Shown: positions 1-12,254 of the stretch, piece after piece
Layout of the letters: the number at the start of each line of letters is the position of its first letter
Numbering within the stretch: position 1 is the stretch's first letter
Assembly (NCBI RefSeq): GCF_910589235.1
Contig: NC_060963.1
Location: forward strand, 124,001-188,000
Length of the DNA stretch: 64,000 nucleotides
Reading direction: 5' to 3'
Source: Vespa crabro
Lineage: Eukaryota > Arthropoda > Insecta > Hymenoptera > Vespidae
Translations under genes and position numbers: made by a program
Notes under the pieces: generated by a model
Database searches by the model: none
What the model saw: only the letters and a program-made list of their open reading frames with translations
What the model was told of the DNA's origin: nothing

Positions 1-1497
1 TATATATTGGGATGTATTATACGATAGAAAAGGATTATTTCAAGATCAACGGTCTTGCAATTGGGCGTTAGATCGAATTTATAAAACGACCTATTGGATC
101 CCGTTGGATCTGTCGAATCGAGAAAACAAAAAAAAAAAAAAAAAAACGATACATCCAGTTGGATATCCGTATAGGATATCCGTATAGGAGAAACCTCATC
201 GAATTCAAGAGACGAGAAAGAGCAATCTTTTTTCGAAGAACAGAACATCTTTTTGTCAAAGATATTTCATTGAAAGTGAGATAATCTGACTGGCGAGTTG
301 GTACGAGCTCGACGACGTTACCTTTCATTAAAACTTTCAACTGTTCGTCGACCTTCTTCGTCTCGTTGGTGTAGACCGGCGATGTCTTTGAGAGGAGATG
401 ATCGAATCGGGCAGCTGGATCGTCCGTCGGTTCTTTTTCGATTAAAGCGCACTGCACACAATCCGACAAAATTTATCTATCAAAGTTGAAGAATCGAGAT
501 AGTGCCGTTATGTTATTGTTATGTAAATGTTCTATGAGAAATGTTCGCACGGTCTACCTACCTTCAAGACGTTCAGATCGGAAAAGATGTTGATCGAGGA
601 GACCTCGTACCAGTCCGAAATACTCGCGAGATTGTATCTTTCCAATATGTCGAGGAAAAAACATTTACTCATTTGCGAGCAAACGTGGTGCTCGTCGACG
701 ACGACATAAATTCTACGTTATAAGAGATACAATCGATGAGCATCGTTGAACGATAAAAGAGAAGGAAAAGGGAAAAAATTGATCAAAGGGAAAATTATTC
801 CCGAAATATATCTACGACGTATCATTTCTACGCACGTAAGGATCGTTTAATTCTAATAACGAGGCTAGTAGTTTCAATACCGTGGCTCATAGATCACATT
901 CAGAGCGGCTTTCAGTCCGATCGAATTGTATATGGGCACGTATTCTTCCTCGGACAGACGCCAGTAAGTACGAAATTGTTGTCCGTAACGTATCAGCTCT
1001 ATCTACATTTTACAAAAGAAATTCAAGAATAAATTTGACCGGGATAATACGCGTAAACGGAATTCTACTATCGAAACCATAGTCATCTGTCCTGTGAACG
1101 ATCAATCGATCGGACGGGAGGATCGATGGACGTTGCGAAAATCGTAGCGGACGTAACTTCCGAACGCGAGAAGCTTATGCATGTACGTATGCTCCCACAC
1201 TCTCTACCATTATCCTGACCGCACTTTGCGTCAGACTTTTATGACCTCTCGTTCGCGTCGCATCGCATCGACCACTCTCCGATCCCTTCCGATCCTCTCC
1301 CCTTGGCCCTTTTCTATTAATTCAACTTCCACTTATGAAAATCCACTTTCGGGAGAGATCAAGCGTAACGATTCTCTGTCACGTCTGTCATATACCTCGT
1401 ACCATCTCGAGCTCGGAAGAGCGTAATAAAGAGAGGAACGAATATGAAACGTAAGATGTGCGAAAGAACCGTATTAGAGCGAACGTGGTATAATACA

Positions 1498-1576
<79 letters not shown>

Positions 1577-1779
1577 ACGAATGATCGGGTTATCGCGGTA
1601 AGATAATCGAAGAAAATCTGTATCGAATATACGTCCGGAAAGAGGCCGTACACGCCCGGAAAATCTTCGTTTCCTAGAACGATCCTTGTAGTATCAATCG
1701 TCATGCTGGGATTTCCAACGAGGATCGCTTCGATCTCCAACGGCGAACGTCGCAACGTCATATCGAGGAGCACAGGACT
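1..1779 (-). CDS. Unrecognised multi-exon gene, internal part, runs off left edge
   Basis: Five exons join with consistent phases on the minus strand: 1779-1579 (67 codons, begins SPVLLDMTLRR), 1002-881 (IELIRYGQQFRTYW), 712-562 (YVVVDEHHVCSQMSKC), 451-322 (CALIEKEPTDDPAARF) and 109 to the window edge (DPTGSNRSFYKFDLTPNC). Each has an AG acceptor and a GT donor, and the split codons resolve at every junction, which chance ORFs rarely do. About 237 residues are visible, soluble-looking, with no obvious membrane span or catalytic motif. Neither the first nor the last exon is in view. The donor of the first visible exon (GTGTAC at 1578) lies at the edge of a GT/AT microsatellite, so that exon's 3' end is the least certain. 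The last exon could also stop at a GTATAA donor near 21. I do not recognise the family. Confidence 0.72.
1501..1574. repeat. Compound (AT)20-(GT)17 microsatellite
   Basis: Uninterrupted AT units from 1501 to 1540 run directly into GT units from 1541 to 1574. It lies in the intron just after the donor of the first visible exon of the left-edge gene, so length changes here could affect that donor. Confidence 0.95.
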
Positions 1780-1988
1780 CTGAACCGATCGATGAGAATA
1801 AAAGGTAATACGTCGTCCGAGGAATTTTTATCGATTAATGCTAGAGAATACTGCGATACTTAATAATTTTCCTAAAGCTCCGCATCTTAACGGGCGCACG
1901 TCAAAGCACAACTTTCTCTGCTAAAGCAGATCTCGATTCTAAGAGAAAACGAGCTAATCGTCGGGATGATTCGGATCTGATTTCGCAC

Positions 1989-2020
1989 CGTTTCTCGAAT
2001 TATCGATAATTCGAGAAACG
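1989..2020. promoter_or_regulatory. 32-bp perfect palindrome centred on TATCGATA
   Basis: The half-site TTTCTCGAATTATCGA with its exact reverse complement, flanked by CG on the left and CG on the right, gives 32 contiguous self-complementary bases without a spacer. The centre is TATCGATA, the DREF/BEAF-type DRE motif known from Drosophila promoters and boundaries. A role as promoter, boundary or binding site is inferred. The symmetry itself is seen directly. Confidence 0.6.
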
Positions 2021-3340
2021 AACGCGCGAACGAAGACAAAAGTCTTGGTTCGAAGGAAGTAACAACTTCGAGCCAACGTGGTAAAACTTTTTGAAAAATT
2101 CCACCGTTCTATTAATCGGTCGACGTCGCATTAAGGTCGTTGGGTATAATTACGATAAGTGGACCGAGATTTTTTTCCTCTTTATTTCGTCTCGTCGCAT
2201 AGTTTCAATTTAAAAAATTTAATTAAGAAATCCCAATAGGACGGAAGGAAGAAAATCTTTAAGCCGTGGACCGCGAACGTATGTCTCTATCGTTACATCT
2301 CTATCGTTGTCTCTTAAATAAATCTCTAAATAACGGAACGAAATTATATAATTCGGTTGGCCGATTAAAAGTTAGTTACCTCGGAGCATGAAAATCGGAG
2401 AAGTAGTCGATTAGTGAGAATTAAATTAATTTTCAAACGTTGCGTTGGCATTTATGTAAATTATATTATTCGTGTATAAGCGAGGAGATCAAAATCGAAG
2501 GAAGAAGAAGCCATTCGACTGATTTTATATTCGACAGGATTCGAAGAATTATCGGAGAGGGCGAATTATAGACGAAGAGACGGAAAGAGCGTCGGTGTCC
2601 AACGACGAATATAACACGGAGATTTTCCAATTTTAGGTCGTACCGGTGGAAGTAACTCTCGATACATATGTATTCCATAACGGTGAGAGCGTTCGTCTTT
2701 ATAATGGAAATGTCCGTGCGGGGACGTCGCTACCGCTCCGTTTTCCTACCACGCCGCACCTCGGTCACAACATGCCTCGAGATGGTGCGACCAGAATACG
2801 ACGATGAAAGATCCGACGCTTACGTCGAGGAAAATAATCGAATAGTAAAGTTTTCCTTATAAATATACATATAACGATAATAACAACGCGCGAGGAAAGT
2901 ACCCTCATCCATTTGACACCAAGACTAGAATTTACGGATCCATTCTCCGTGATATCCCACGTGCGCGCGTTTCTAAATGCATGCGCATTCTATGCAAATA
3001 GAACGCATATGAAGCGTCTGCATCGCATACGTAAAGAGCTTTCTCGTTCGTCCAACCCAGACGCATCGCGTACGCGACTCTACGAATGCTGTATGTATCT
3101 CATATGCGTACTCGTACAATACCTATAATATATACGGGATATATAATGTGCATTTATAAAAATCACTATTTTTATAAATTCTCCTTGTCGATGGGGAAAA
3201 TAAGGATGCGCGCTAGATTTCACGAACGATAGGACGACTGAACGCATAATAACTGCATACATAAGTAAAAGTTCGGTAATGTCGCCTTTGTACGGGATCC
3301 TTCGAAAGATAAAATAGATGATAGATGGACGGATGGATGT

Positions 3341-3383
3341 AATTTGCAAATTTGCAAATTTGTAAATTTGCAAATAGCAAATG
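3341..3383. promoter_or_regulatory. Cluster of ATTTGCAAAT octamer-like words
   Basis: Overlapping ATTTGCAAAT/TTTGTAAAT/AGCAAATG words occur within about 40 bp. ATTTGCAAAT contains the POU octamer half ATGCAAAT in degenerate form and is itself palindromic. It may be a POU-factor site cluster or simply a short degenerate tandem repeat; sequence alone cannot decide. Confidence 0.3.
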
Positions 3384-4334
3384 TAAACGTGTAGATACGT
3401 TTGTAGAACAAGATTTTCGTTGGATCCTTCGGAAGTTTTCTTTTACCCCCTCGATGCGTTTCCAATAACAACTCTTACCTTCCTTGGTGTATCCTCGCGT
3501 AAACACGTGGGGTCTATTAAAAAGAAAAATTTTTTTCTTCGCAAATTTACTTGTTAAATCGAGGAAAAAATTTGGTGATCGCGCGTCTCTACGTCTCTCT
3601 TCGCTCTCTCTTCCATTACCAGTCGGTAGGTTAGAAAAGAAAAGATCCGATATAGAAGGAGTAACTACGACCCCTCTCTCTCTAGTGCATTCTCTTGGAA
3701 AAAAAGTCCGCGCTGATTCTTCGAAACGTTTTCCGATGAGAATAATGAGACGAGGCGGTCGGTAATACGAACACCCTTATCCTTCCGAGATTATTCGAGC
3801 TTTCTATTTAGAATTATGTATCGATTATACCTTTATAGCTCGACGTCTATATGTATATATTTGTTTATATATAGATCCGTGACGAACGGGGCAACTCGAA
3901 CCATATCGTATACTTAATCTTGAACGCGATCGTTCGCTCGATCGGAAATCCGCTTAGAGCACAAACAATGTCGGAAAAGCAGCCCAGATATGAGTATATT
4001 CAAGCCGATATCGATCGAGACGAAGAGAAATTGGGATATTGGAAGGAACGTTGCCAGCACAGTATTATGTATAAAGCGACAACGCAACGCAACTGTTGCG
4101 CGGAAGAGAAAGAGAGAAAGAGAGATTAATTTCGTGTGCAAACGGTTGAGATCTTGTTTGTAATTTCTTGGCCCCGCGGATATTAGTACGAAACGAAATT
4201 TCCACCACTAAAATTTCACCTCTCGTAATTTCCATAACGTGTGCACACTGAACAAATATCTATGTGCGTGCGTGTGCTTGTATTTGAGAGAATTCAGCGG
4301 CCCTGGAAGCTTGGGGGAAGAGAATTGAGATAGA

Positions 4335-4369
<35 letters not shown>

Positions 4370-4371
4370 GG
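4335..4371. repeat. (GA)n array ending in a 13-G run
   Basis: About 12 GA units from 4335 are followed by 13 consecutive G residues (4359-4371). The strand is purine-only throughout. Confidence 0.9.
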
Positions 4372-6479
4372 ACAAAGAGAGGCAAAACTTTTAGGCGATT
4401 TCTTGCCCCAAAGGGACGAGTCGACGAGCGCGCCGAGATAAGGAAGATGATCGATATTGTCGCGAGCTTAAATTCTCTTCTTTCTCGAAAGAGGAGGAAA
4501 GATTAAACGCGTGATCTTTCCACCGACTTTGGCAATATTTTTGGATAATAAATCCTCCTGGATGCGTATATAACGTTTTCTTCTTCCTACCAATAAGATG
4601 GTTGATTTATCGTCTACGATATTAAGGAGGAAACACGTCGAAACGCGTCTAACCGGGAAGACGAGAAAACTTAACCATAAGCAGCAAATCCTGGATAAGT
4701 GTTTGACGTGGCTCCTGAATTACTACGAGTTAGCTTGGCAAATGATTCCCCCGTCTATTCCCATCGTAGAAACACGGATTATATGGAATGCGCCCAATCG
4801 CGAGATTCCCTACGATTCCTACTAATCGTTTCTTTCTCGACGAAAAAAAAATATCCTCTTTCTTCGCGTTCCTTTAATTTTCCCTCTCGCAATCGGAGTC
4901 TCGACAAAAACAACTACTATCAATCTCGAGCCTGTAAACGAGAGTTCGCCAACTGCTAGAGAAACTAGTTTTAAGGTTAAGTGGAATCGAGGGGACAGGT
5001 TCTATAGTACGTATGCTCGACTAACTCGAAATCGCTTTCAATGGGGCCCTTTCAATTTGGCCACGAGGCAAGAAGAAACAATGTTGATAATATTCTATCA
5101 TTATTCGTAGTCGCGCGATGCAAATTCTTAACGGTCGAAATAGAAAGGATATGTATATAAAGTAGACGCGTGAAAATATCGATTTACACGTTATAGTTTG
5201 CGACGTTCGCGGATAATTATTCGTTTCTTGTAATAGACTTGAAAATAACAAAATCGATGTGTAAGTCGAGAATATTTCTAAAAGCTCGAACGAGAAAATC
5301 ACGACGTTAGAAAGTTACGTACAAGATATCTCGATAATATTATTTGCGAATGAGAAGGCGAAGGAGAAAAGAGAATTTATTTTCTCCAACGCAAAGCTCT
5401 TTTCTTCCTGCTTGCTTTTGTAACTTTTAGAACGTGAAATTTCTTACAGTAAGAAATTAATTACATCTGCCTCGAGAGAACTCCTTTAACTAGATATTCC
5501 TTTAAATAACGTCCGATCTGTTTACCGTAGAGAAGCTTCCAAACTACATGAAAATAGAAATTCGCATAAGAGAATAAAGTTTTTCGTCGCTTCCGATTCT
5601 CTACCTGGGAGAATATAAACATACATACAACATACCGATATGGTCATTAATTAGCCGTTTCGATGTTTTTCGAATTGATTTCTAACGTTATTTCGTAAAA
5701 GGATGTTGTACGTTGTCGTTACGCAGCATAATGAATTTTTAATACAAATCGTTGCATTGAGTAGATCGTATAAGGACGGTTCGAATGTACCGTTGAGCAT
5801 CGTATCTCTTTAAACGCGTTCTCTTTGAAAGAGGAAAGAAGGAAGCGATACGAGAAGGTAGTTTTAATATCTCAGCGGAAGAAGCCACCGAGAACGCGGA
5901 AGTAAACAGGCTGGACGCCAAGGAGGGAAATAATATGTCCCGCTTGATACGACAGCCTTTTAAAGTGTTCCATGTAATAGCCATAGTGGCTTTTCACTCG
6001 TCTTCATCGAAAAGAGTGAAAGAAAGGAAGATTTTAAGCAGAGCGCGATTTAAAGGATCCAAGCTAAAGAAGTAGGAACGATAGTTCGTGACAAGTAGGA
6101 AAAATCGTCTAGCCAGGACGATACATCCTTCCTGTCCGAGTTAAGAAGTGACGGAAGTCTTGCTCCATAGAAAGGACTATGCGAGATAAGACAACTGATT
6201 TATGCGCAAACACCATAGATCTCTTCCTTTGGCATTGTTCTCATTAGATCGGCCGCTTTGGGAAATGACACTACGATGCCGGTAAAAAAGAGTTGTTATT
6301 CCTGTCCCTATACTATCGACTACGTCGATATGGGATATCTTTTTCTCGAATCGAGGATGAAAGATAAATTTGATCGATCGAAATAATTCGGAAAGACGTA
6401 ACAACGTTATTGTCACGAATAGGTACGTAGAATTATTTAGGATCGTTGTAACAAGCGCGAATTTATAGGGTCGTTACTG

Positions 6480-6960
6480 CAAAGAGGAAGATTATATTAC
6501 TTCGATCGCGTTAAACGAACGATGTCTCTCGCGCCGAGTCGTCGCCGACGCAATCTACGAAACGAATGATCGTGATAACGTCCTTATCGTGTTACGCATT
6601 ATCACGGGGCGCAAAACCTATCTAATTGATTAACATATGATCTAATTGGATTACCATAGAAATTGGTAGACGAAAGTCGAAAGTGGAACGATATGATGGA
6701 CACGCGTTGACATAATGAAACGCTACGTCAACGTATGTTAACGCGAGGAAGTTCGACAAAGCGGGCCGCTACGTTAGCTTTCGTTCCAATTGGACAGTTT
6801 ATAAACGGCACGATTTAATGCGTCCTGGATGGATAATAGCTTATGCGGTTTAGAGAAATTAATGGAAAAGATAATGCTCGCTTAAAGAAAGGTCAAAGCA
6901 ATTGAATAGCCAAGCGCTTTAAATCGTTCGTCGGTTACAGTTCCTCGGCGGAATCAACGA
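6480..6960. promoter_or_regulatory. Candidate enhancer-like non-coding block
   Basis: A non-coding block without microsatellites, dense in short transcription-factor-like words: repeated TAATTGATTAA/CTAATTGGATTA homeobox-type cores near 6622-6655, GATAA/TTATC words (6570-6605), CCAATTGG near 6787 and GTTAACG. It stands out from the repeat-rich surroundings. A regulatory role is inferred only from motif density; orthologous sequence would be needed to see conservation. Confidence 0.25.
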
Positions 6961-7369
6961 TTTTGCGTTTACCGAAGAGGCGGACGAGTACATTCGGTGT
7001 ATTTACTTAAAAACTTTATCAACGGTTTCTCCTACTTTTACCGTATTTTACACCTTTGGCTCACCTCTCTTTTCAGAGAGTATAATCCTTGGGCCGAGTA
7101 GTTACATATGTCCTTTCGTTCGCGAAATGCATTGCGGGACGAGTGAGCGAGAAGAAAGGTTAAATGTGTGACATACGGGGAGAAAGGGAGAGGAATGAAC
7201 GGATAACTCGGAAAAGTTTGTCGAGTTCGTTCGAGTGAGCGTCGAAGTACGTCACGGCGCACCGCTTCTCAAACTTTCCTATCGAGTATCCTACGAAGAA
7301 GCTCGAAACCGCGATCCTCGGTGATACGAAGGAGATCGTTGGAAGTGGAACGGTGAGTGTAGTCGTATG

Positions 7370-7386
7370 TCTCTCTCCCTCTCCCT

Positions 7387-7423
<37 letters not shown>

Positions 7424-7424
7424 G
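7370..7424. repeat. (CTCCCT)n/(CT)n microsatellite
   Basis: Several CTCCCT units pass into a pure CT run. The antisense reads as a GA/GAGAGG tract. Confidence 0.9.
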
Positions 7425-7717
7425 CTCTAGATATACTTTGTAACATGCGAGTATATTGGCCATAAGTCCGCGCAAAGTGCGGCAATACTTTTAGAATGTA
7501 AAGTGCTCGGAATTGTAGGTATAATATATGGAGCTTACGTAGCTGTACATTGCCTATGTACGTGTGTATGCACGTAACTCTATTCGTATATAATCGAAGA
7601 GAGTGATCGAAGTGGAGGTAATCGAAGGTCCTCGATCTCGAAGCTCCAAGTATATAAAGAGAAGCTGATGCGACGAGAAGTCTATTCGTTTAACCCACAG
7701 AAATTGCTTTCTACGGT

Positions 7718-7718
<1 letters not shown>

Positions 7719-7782
<64 letters not shown>
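7719..7782. repeat. (CT)32 microsatellite
   Basis: An uninterrupted 64-bp CT array, among the longest perfect dinucleotide arrays in the window. Confidence 0.95.
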
Positions 7783-7786
<4 letters not shown>

Positions 7787-8705
7787 CTATCTCCTCAGCC
7801 TTGTTATCCTAGCGCTTCTCATCTCGAGGCAGCAGATTAGCCGGCTCTTGGAATTTAACCAACGATGACTTAGCGGCGGATATCCTTACCGGTAAAACCA
7901 TTAGGAGTCTCGATGAGGACGAGAATGTCGCCCGATGACAAACTTTTCGCTTCAATCCTGTTTCGTTGGCTAGCGTTGAATAGCGTAGAGAACGATCGTG
8001 CGGACGAACGAGGGAAATAAAAAAGAGAAAAAAAAGCATTTGCTTCGGAATAATACCTTTGTCCAACTTTGAAAGAAACGTGTTAGGACTTATAGAAATA
8101 TATAACCGAGGAATCTAGGAAGAGAGCCAAGGAAGGAACTCGGAGAGAAAGGTAGTGCGTAGTGTTATTATGAATAATGCGATGTAGAAAGCACGACGGA
8201 AATGTCGTAAGTTGCGACGTAAACGAGCGAAGATACAAATGCAATTTCTCGTCGTTGGTTTACGTACGTAGCACTTTCGCGATACCGAGAAAGATAAAAA
8301 TAAGAAGACGGGAGGAATATCGTATATCGTATGATATCTACGCTTTGTTGCGGAAACAAAGTTTTCACCGTAAATAACGGGGCAACTATTATGCACTTAC
8401 GTTACGAGCCGACGATAGAGAGATAAAAACCGATAGGAACGATCAATTTTCTACGATTCCGATCGTCGTTCCGAGATCGGGAGTAGCACTGCTCGAAAGG
8501 AAGCATGCTCGTTAGGTACGATCTTTGATCGACGAATTTGTTTCTTTTGCATTGGCAAAATTGGCTCGCAATCAAGAGACCCGGAGGCCTCAATCGTCAG
8601 GCCGCAATCGCGGCGATGATCGAGCGTCCCGAGGAGTCGCTTCGTTATATCTCTCGTGGGAACGTCAAAGTGATGCCCTGACTCAAAGTCAGGGCTAGCG
8701 AATCC

Positions 8706-8707
<2 letters not shown>

Positions 8708-8740
<33 letters not shown>
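8708..8740. repeat. (GA)n microsatellite
   Basis: A perfect AG/GA array of about 33 bp in spacer DNA. Confidence 0.95.
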
Positions 8741-8743
<3 letters not shown>

Positions 8744-9637
8744 CGCAAAAGTGGCTGACTACTGATTGCTACTGCCTTCGAAATACCGTTGGTACCGTTG
8801 GAACCAAAACAGGAAGATTCCTTTGACGGTTAAACCATGAGAAACCAAAAGCATTTGCTTTCGAAGAAAGGAGACCTTCTCCTACCTCCATTCGAATTAC
8901 CTCTAGTTGCCTGAATGGGATATGAGTTGCGTTCGTTGATTCGACAATGGTCCGAAACTTGAACGTCCGATCAAAATTACGCAACGAACGTTGCGAGCCG
9001 TCTATTAAACTCGTCGGAAGGACGTGTTCCGGCATAAGTAATTACTTACGTCATGCTCGGTTCATTCATATAGTGAAAATACATTTGGTGCATCCAACGT
9101 ACATCGCGTTCTACATCGTTGTTCCTAACGAGACACACTACGCTATATAAGCGATACGCGCGCAATAATCCAGGCATTATATTAATCGCGTTACGTATGC
9201 ATCCGTAGAATAAAATACGGTAGCCGCCTTACCGACGCAGCACGTAAAACGCAGCGTTTAGATTTCTATTACGCCTCGTCCGGATACAACAACGGCTTCC
9301 TGTAAAATCGATAGTCGAGTTTATTTTAGGCGAGACTAAAAATATTCCGTATATGACGCAGACTAAATACTCTCCGCTACGAAATTTCGCTCTTACGACG
9401 TTTAACGACCAGTCGTAAGGACGTAAATTTTCTCAATAAGATATTGCGTCGAACCCGCGAGGAATTCTATTCATTCGACGGCATCAATTATTATCGCCTC
9501 TCCCCCATAAAACTCTACTCGAGCTTGTCGTCTTATTTATTTCGATTAATCGTACGCGCGAGGAGAGAAACGAAAAGATATCGAGGGAAGTTGGAAAAAT
9601 GGAATAACTCGAGCTAATCCCAGTTCTCCCAGTATTT

Positions 9638-9692
9638 CTCTCTGTATTTCCCTTCCCTGTATTTCCCTCGCCTGTATTTCCCTCCCTTCTAT
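9638..9692. repeat. Tandem CTGTATTTCCCT-type minisatellite
   Basis: The word TGTATTTCCC recurs at about 9643, 9657 and 9673 with short variable spacers (TTCCC, TCGCC). This is a young, slightly diverged tandem repeat of about 15 bp. Confidence 0.7.
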
Positions 9693-10109
9693 TCGATAGA
9701 AAAATGCGATACATCCATCAGAGTTATCCGGCTTCGAGGAGCTTCGCATTTTCGATTCGTCGACGCGAGCTACGCGAGGACACGTCTTAGGAAACCTAAG
9801 GACCTTTACGTAACTAAACCAAGACACCCGATGGATTTGGTTCGGTCTTATTCTCCTGATCTCGATCGCGGCCGTATATACAGGTATTCTTGGCACGTTC
9901 GGTTGGTACTGCCAGAGGAAGAAGAGGTTCACGGAATTAGACGGAAAGAGGAAGAACGAGAGAAAGAGACAAGTGGGTAGGATGGGGATAGCGACTCCTT
10001 CTTCACCAGTAGGAATTCGGTCATTCGGCTCGATCCAGATCTCTAGAGAATGCTTCAAAGTTGGATGAAACCGAATCGAGTGTTCCGAGTAAGAGCTAAG
10101 TGTCTCCAC

Positions 10110-10111
<2 letters not shown>

Positions 10112-10161
<50 letters not shown>
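10112..10161. repeat. (CT)n microsatellite
   Basis: A perfect CT array of about 50 bp. It is the source of spurious Ser-Leu and Arg-Glu repeat frames on the two strands. Confidence 0.95.
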
Positions 10162-10165
<4 letters not shown>

Positions 10166-10677
10166 TCTCTATCTTCGTGGTTTCGCATCCTTTCTTTTTG
10201 TCTTTTCTCCCTCTCCCGGCAACGACGATTCGATCTTTCTGCAAAAGAATATCCTCCGGTCTCTGCTCGATACAATAATCCGCGAATTACCTATTCTACG
10301 ATTACGTCTAGCGAATTCTCTTCGCTTCGTTATTTTCCTCGTACGTCTATCCATCTCGACATTTTTCGAGGGTTTGCATGGAATTAATTAAAAAACTAAT
10401 CTCTATTGACTCGACGATGGAAAAAACGAATAAATTTGGGCATTCTTTTCTTTCCCAAATAATCGCCGCGAAGCATTCTTCCTTTCAAGCAAAAGAAATG
10501 CCTTTGGGAGGAGAACCACCGTTTTTGCCATTCTTAACGATTTTCCGTCGCGCCACGTGCAGGGGCCTGTGACCTCGGTAATGGCCAAACGAGGGAGAGA
10601 GAGAGAGAGAAAGAGGCATGACTTATATATACATACGCATGAATATACATATACTTGTCTTTATACCTAGGGGGGGG

Positions 10678-10680
<3 letters not shown>

Positions 10681-10712
<32 letters not shown>
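10681..10712. repeat. (GA)n microsatellite next to a G run
   Basis: A GA array immediately preceded by nine G residues (10670-10678). It resembles the G-run/GA combination at 4335-4371. Confidence 0.9.
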
Positions 10713-10714
<2 letters not shown>

Positions 10715-11454
10715 ACACCGTCAACGAAAGGACCAGAGACGATCGATCGGGAGATCTTTGGCACCGGATACAAACCGGCGTCCCTCCTTGCTTATCGACC
10801 GAATTGCTGAGCATAAAATGCCGAGTGAAAAATGCTAGAGGAAAAAAAATTGTTATGCCTATTCGAGACTCAAGGAAGATACGATCGTTTCTTCGGGGAG
10901 GACCGACATTAAGATTGCAAAACTTATTCTTATATATTCGACAACGTTCAGGTTTTCCAAGAAATTCGAGACCCTAGAAAAACGTGACGTATCGAGAAAA
11001 GAGATCCTCTTTTTTACGTTCGCGATACGTTACGCGTTGCAAAACGATCGATCGTACAGGGCACGTGACGTAGTTTGAACTTTTATGAAAGAAAAACGCG
11101 TCTACGCGGCCATGAGCGAGCTCTCTTTCCGGATTCGATGAATTACCTTTTACCTTCTACGGAAAATAAATCCTATAAGGATCGAATCGATTAGCTCGTA
11201 AGACGTCGATCATCGTTTTTTACTTATCTTACAAAATTGAAATAAAAAAGCGAATTTAATTTGGGATATTACGGATTTATTAATACAATAGTAGTATTAG
11301 CCTCAACGGTCTGCGATGCTGGTGAAAATCGACACCGATGGAATCACCTTTTAAGTTCCATCATGCGGGCTTGATTTTGAAAAAATTCGTGCCGTCAGGA
11401 ACGAATCAATAAATTCCTTGTTGAACGTTCTCCGATGACGGGGGCCAGTCTTGC

Positions 11455-11486
11455 GTTTGCGTTTGCGTTTGCGTTTGCACTTGCAC
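11455..11486. repeat. (GCGTTT)n/(GCACTT) short tandem repeat
   Basis: Hexamer units GCGTTT repeat about four times and then degenerate to GCACTT. The array is small. Confidence 0.8.
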
Positions 11487-11940
11487 TCCATTATTCTCTA
11501 GGACGAGTCCTTTCAACCTCGAGAAAGGCACGATTAATTTTGCGCATATCTACGTTCTCGTCGTTTATTCGGTTATTAAGTCTCTTAAGACTTGCCTTAA
11601 GTCAGATGTACGAGATATTGTAAAAGCGAAGACATAAAAATAAGGCAAATTTCGGTAGATATCAAAAACGAATCATCGTCTTCTTTGTGTTTTTGCAAAA
11701 TATTTAACGAGGAGAGTAAACGAAAAGGCTAAGGGAGTGGAATACCAAGGAGGAGGATTTAGTCCAACGCCGAGACAAAGGTACGAGTCAAGTGTCGTCA
11801 AAGAAAACAATTGGCTGAGTAAGTTTTCCGGCGGCCTCGAGAACGAGGAGGAAGCTACAGCTCATGAAAGAAAAATAAAATTTCCCGATGCAAAAAAACT
11901 CGAAAAAGGGGGATCTTCTAGGAATAAAGAAAGGGGAAGC

Positions 11941-11958
11941 GGGGGGGGGGTTGAATTG

Positions 11959-12006
<48 letters not shown>
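11941..12006. repeat. G10 run and (TC)n array
   Basis: Ten G residues (11941-11950) precede a 46-bp TC array at 11961-12006 with one TTTC interruption. Confidence 0.9.
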
Positions 12007-12204
12007 ATCAAAAGAAAACGCTCGTAAAGAAAGGACGACTCCTCGTTGATAAAAGTGATCCGCAGCCATAGCATGGCCAATAAAGATTTGCAATGGTAAT
12101 GGAACCGACGCGGCCTCTACCGACCGCTCGTCGCTGCGATACCTTATCTATCTTGGAGCATTGAATAGCTTCGAAAAATATGATATTACATCGGTCGCAT
12201 CTTC

Positions 12205-12254
12205 GATACCGAATATATACCGAATATATACCGAATATATACCGAATATATACC
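12205..12254. repeat. Four tandem copies of an 11-bp unit
   Basis: The unit ACCGAATATAT is repeated head to tail four times, each starting with ACCG and ending in TATAT. Confidence 0.9.

Larger units (their letters stand above)
1780..6479. other. Gene-poor stretch, no confident gene
   Basis: Upstream exons of the left-edge gene should lie here or further right, but I could not place them confidently. The best candidate is 2480-2840 on the minus strand, where two overlapping frames stay open for about 60-70 codons. Other contents are a 32-bp palindrome (1989-2020), an ATTTGCAAAT cluster (3341-3383), a GA array running into a 13-G tract (4335-4371), and otherwise unremarkable A/T-rich sequence. 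The open frames here show no matching splice phases. Confidence 0.5.

Noticed and set aside
9546..10244. 232-codon minus-strand open frame
   Set aside because: It is held open by the CT/GA array (RERERE run) and CpG-rich spacer, with no start context, splice sites or known domain.
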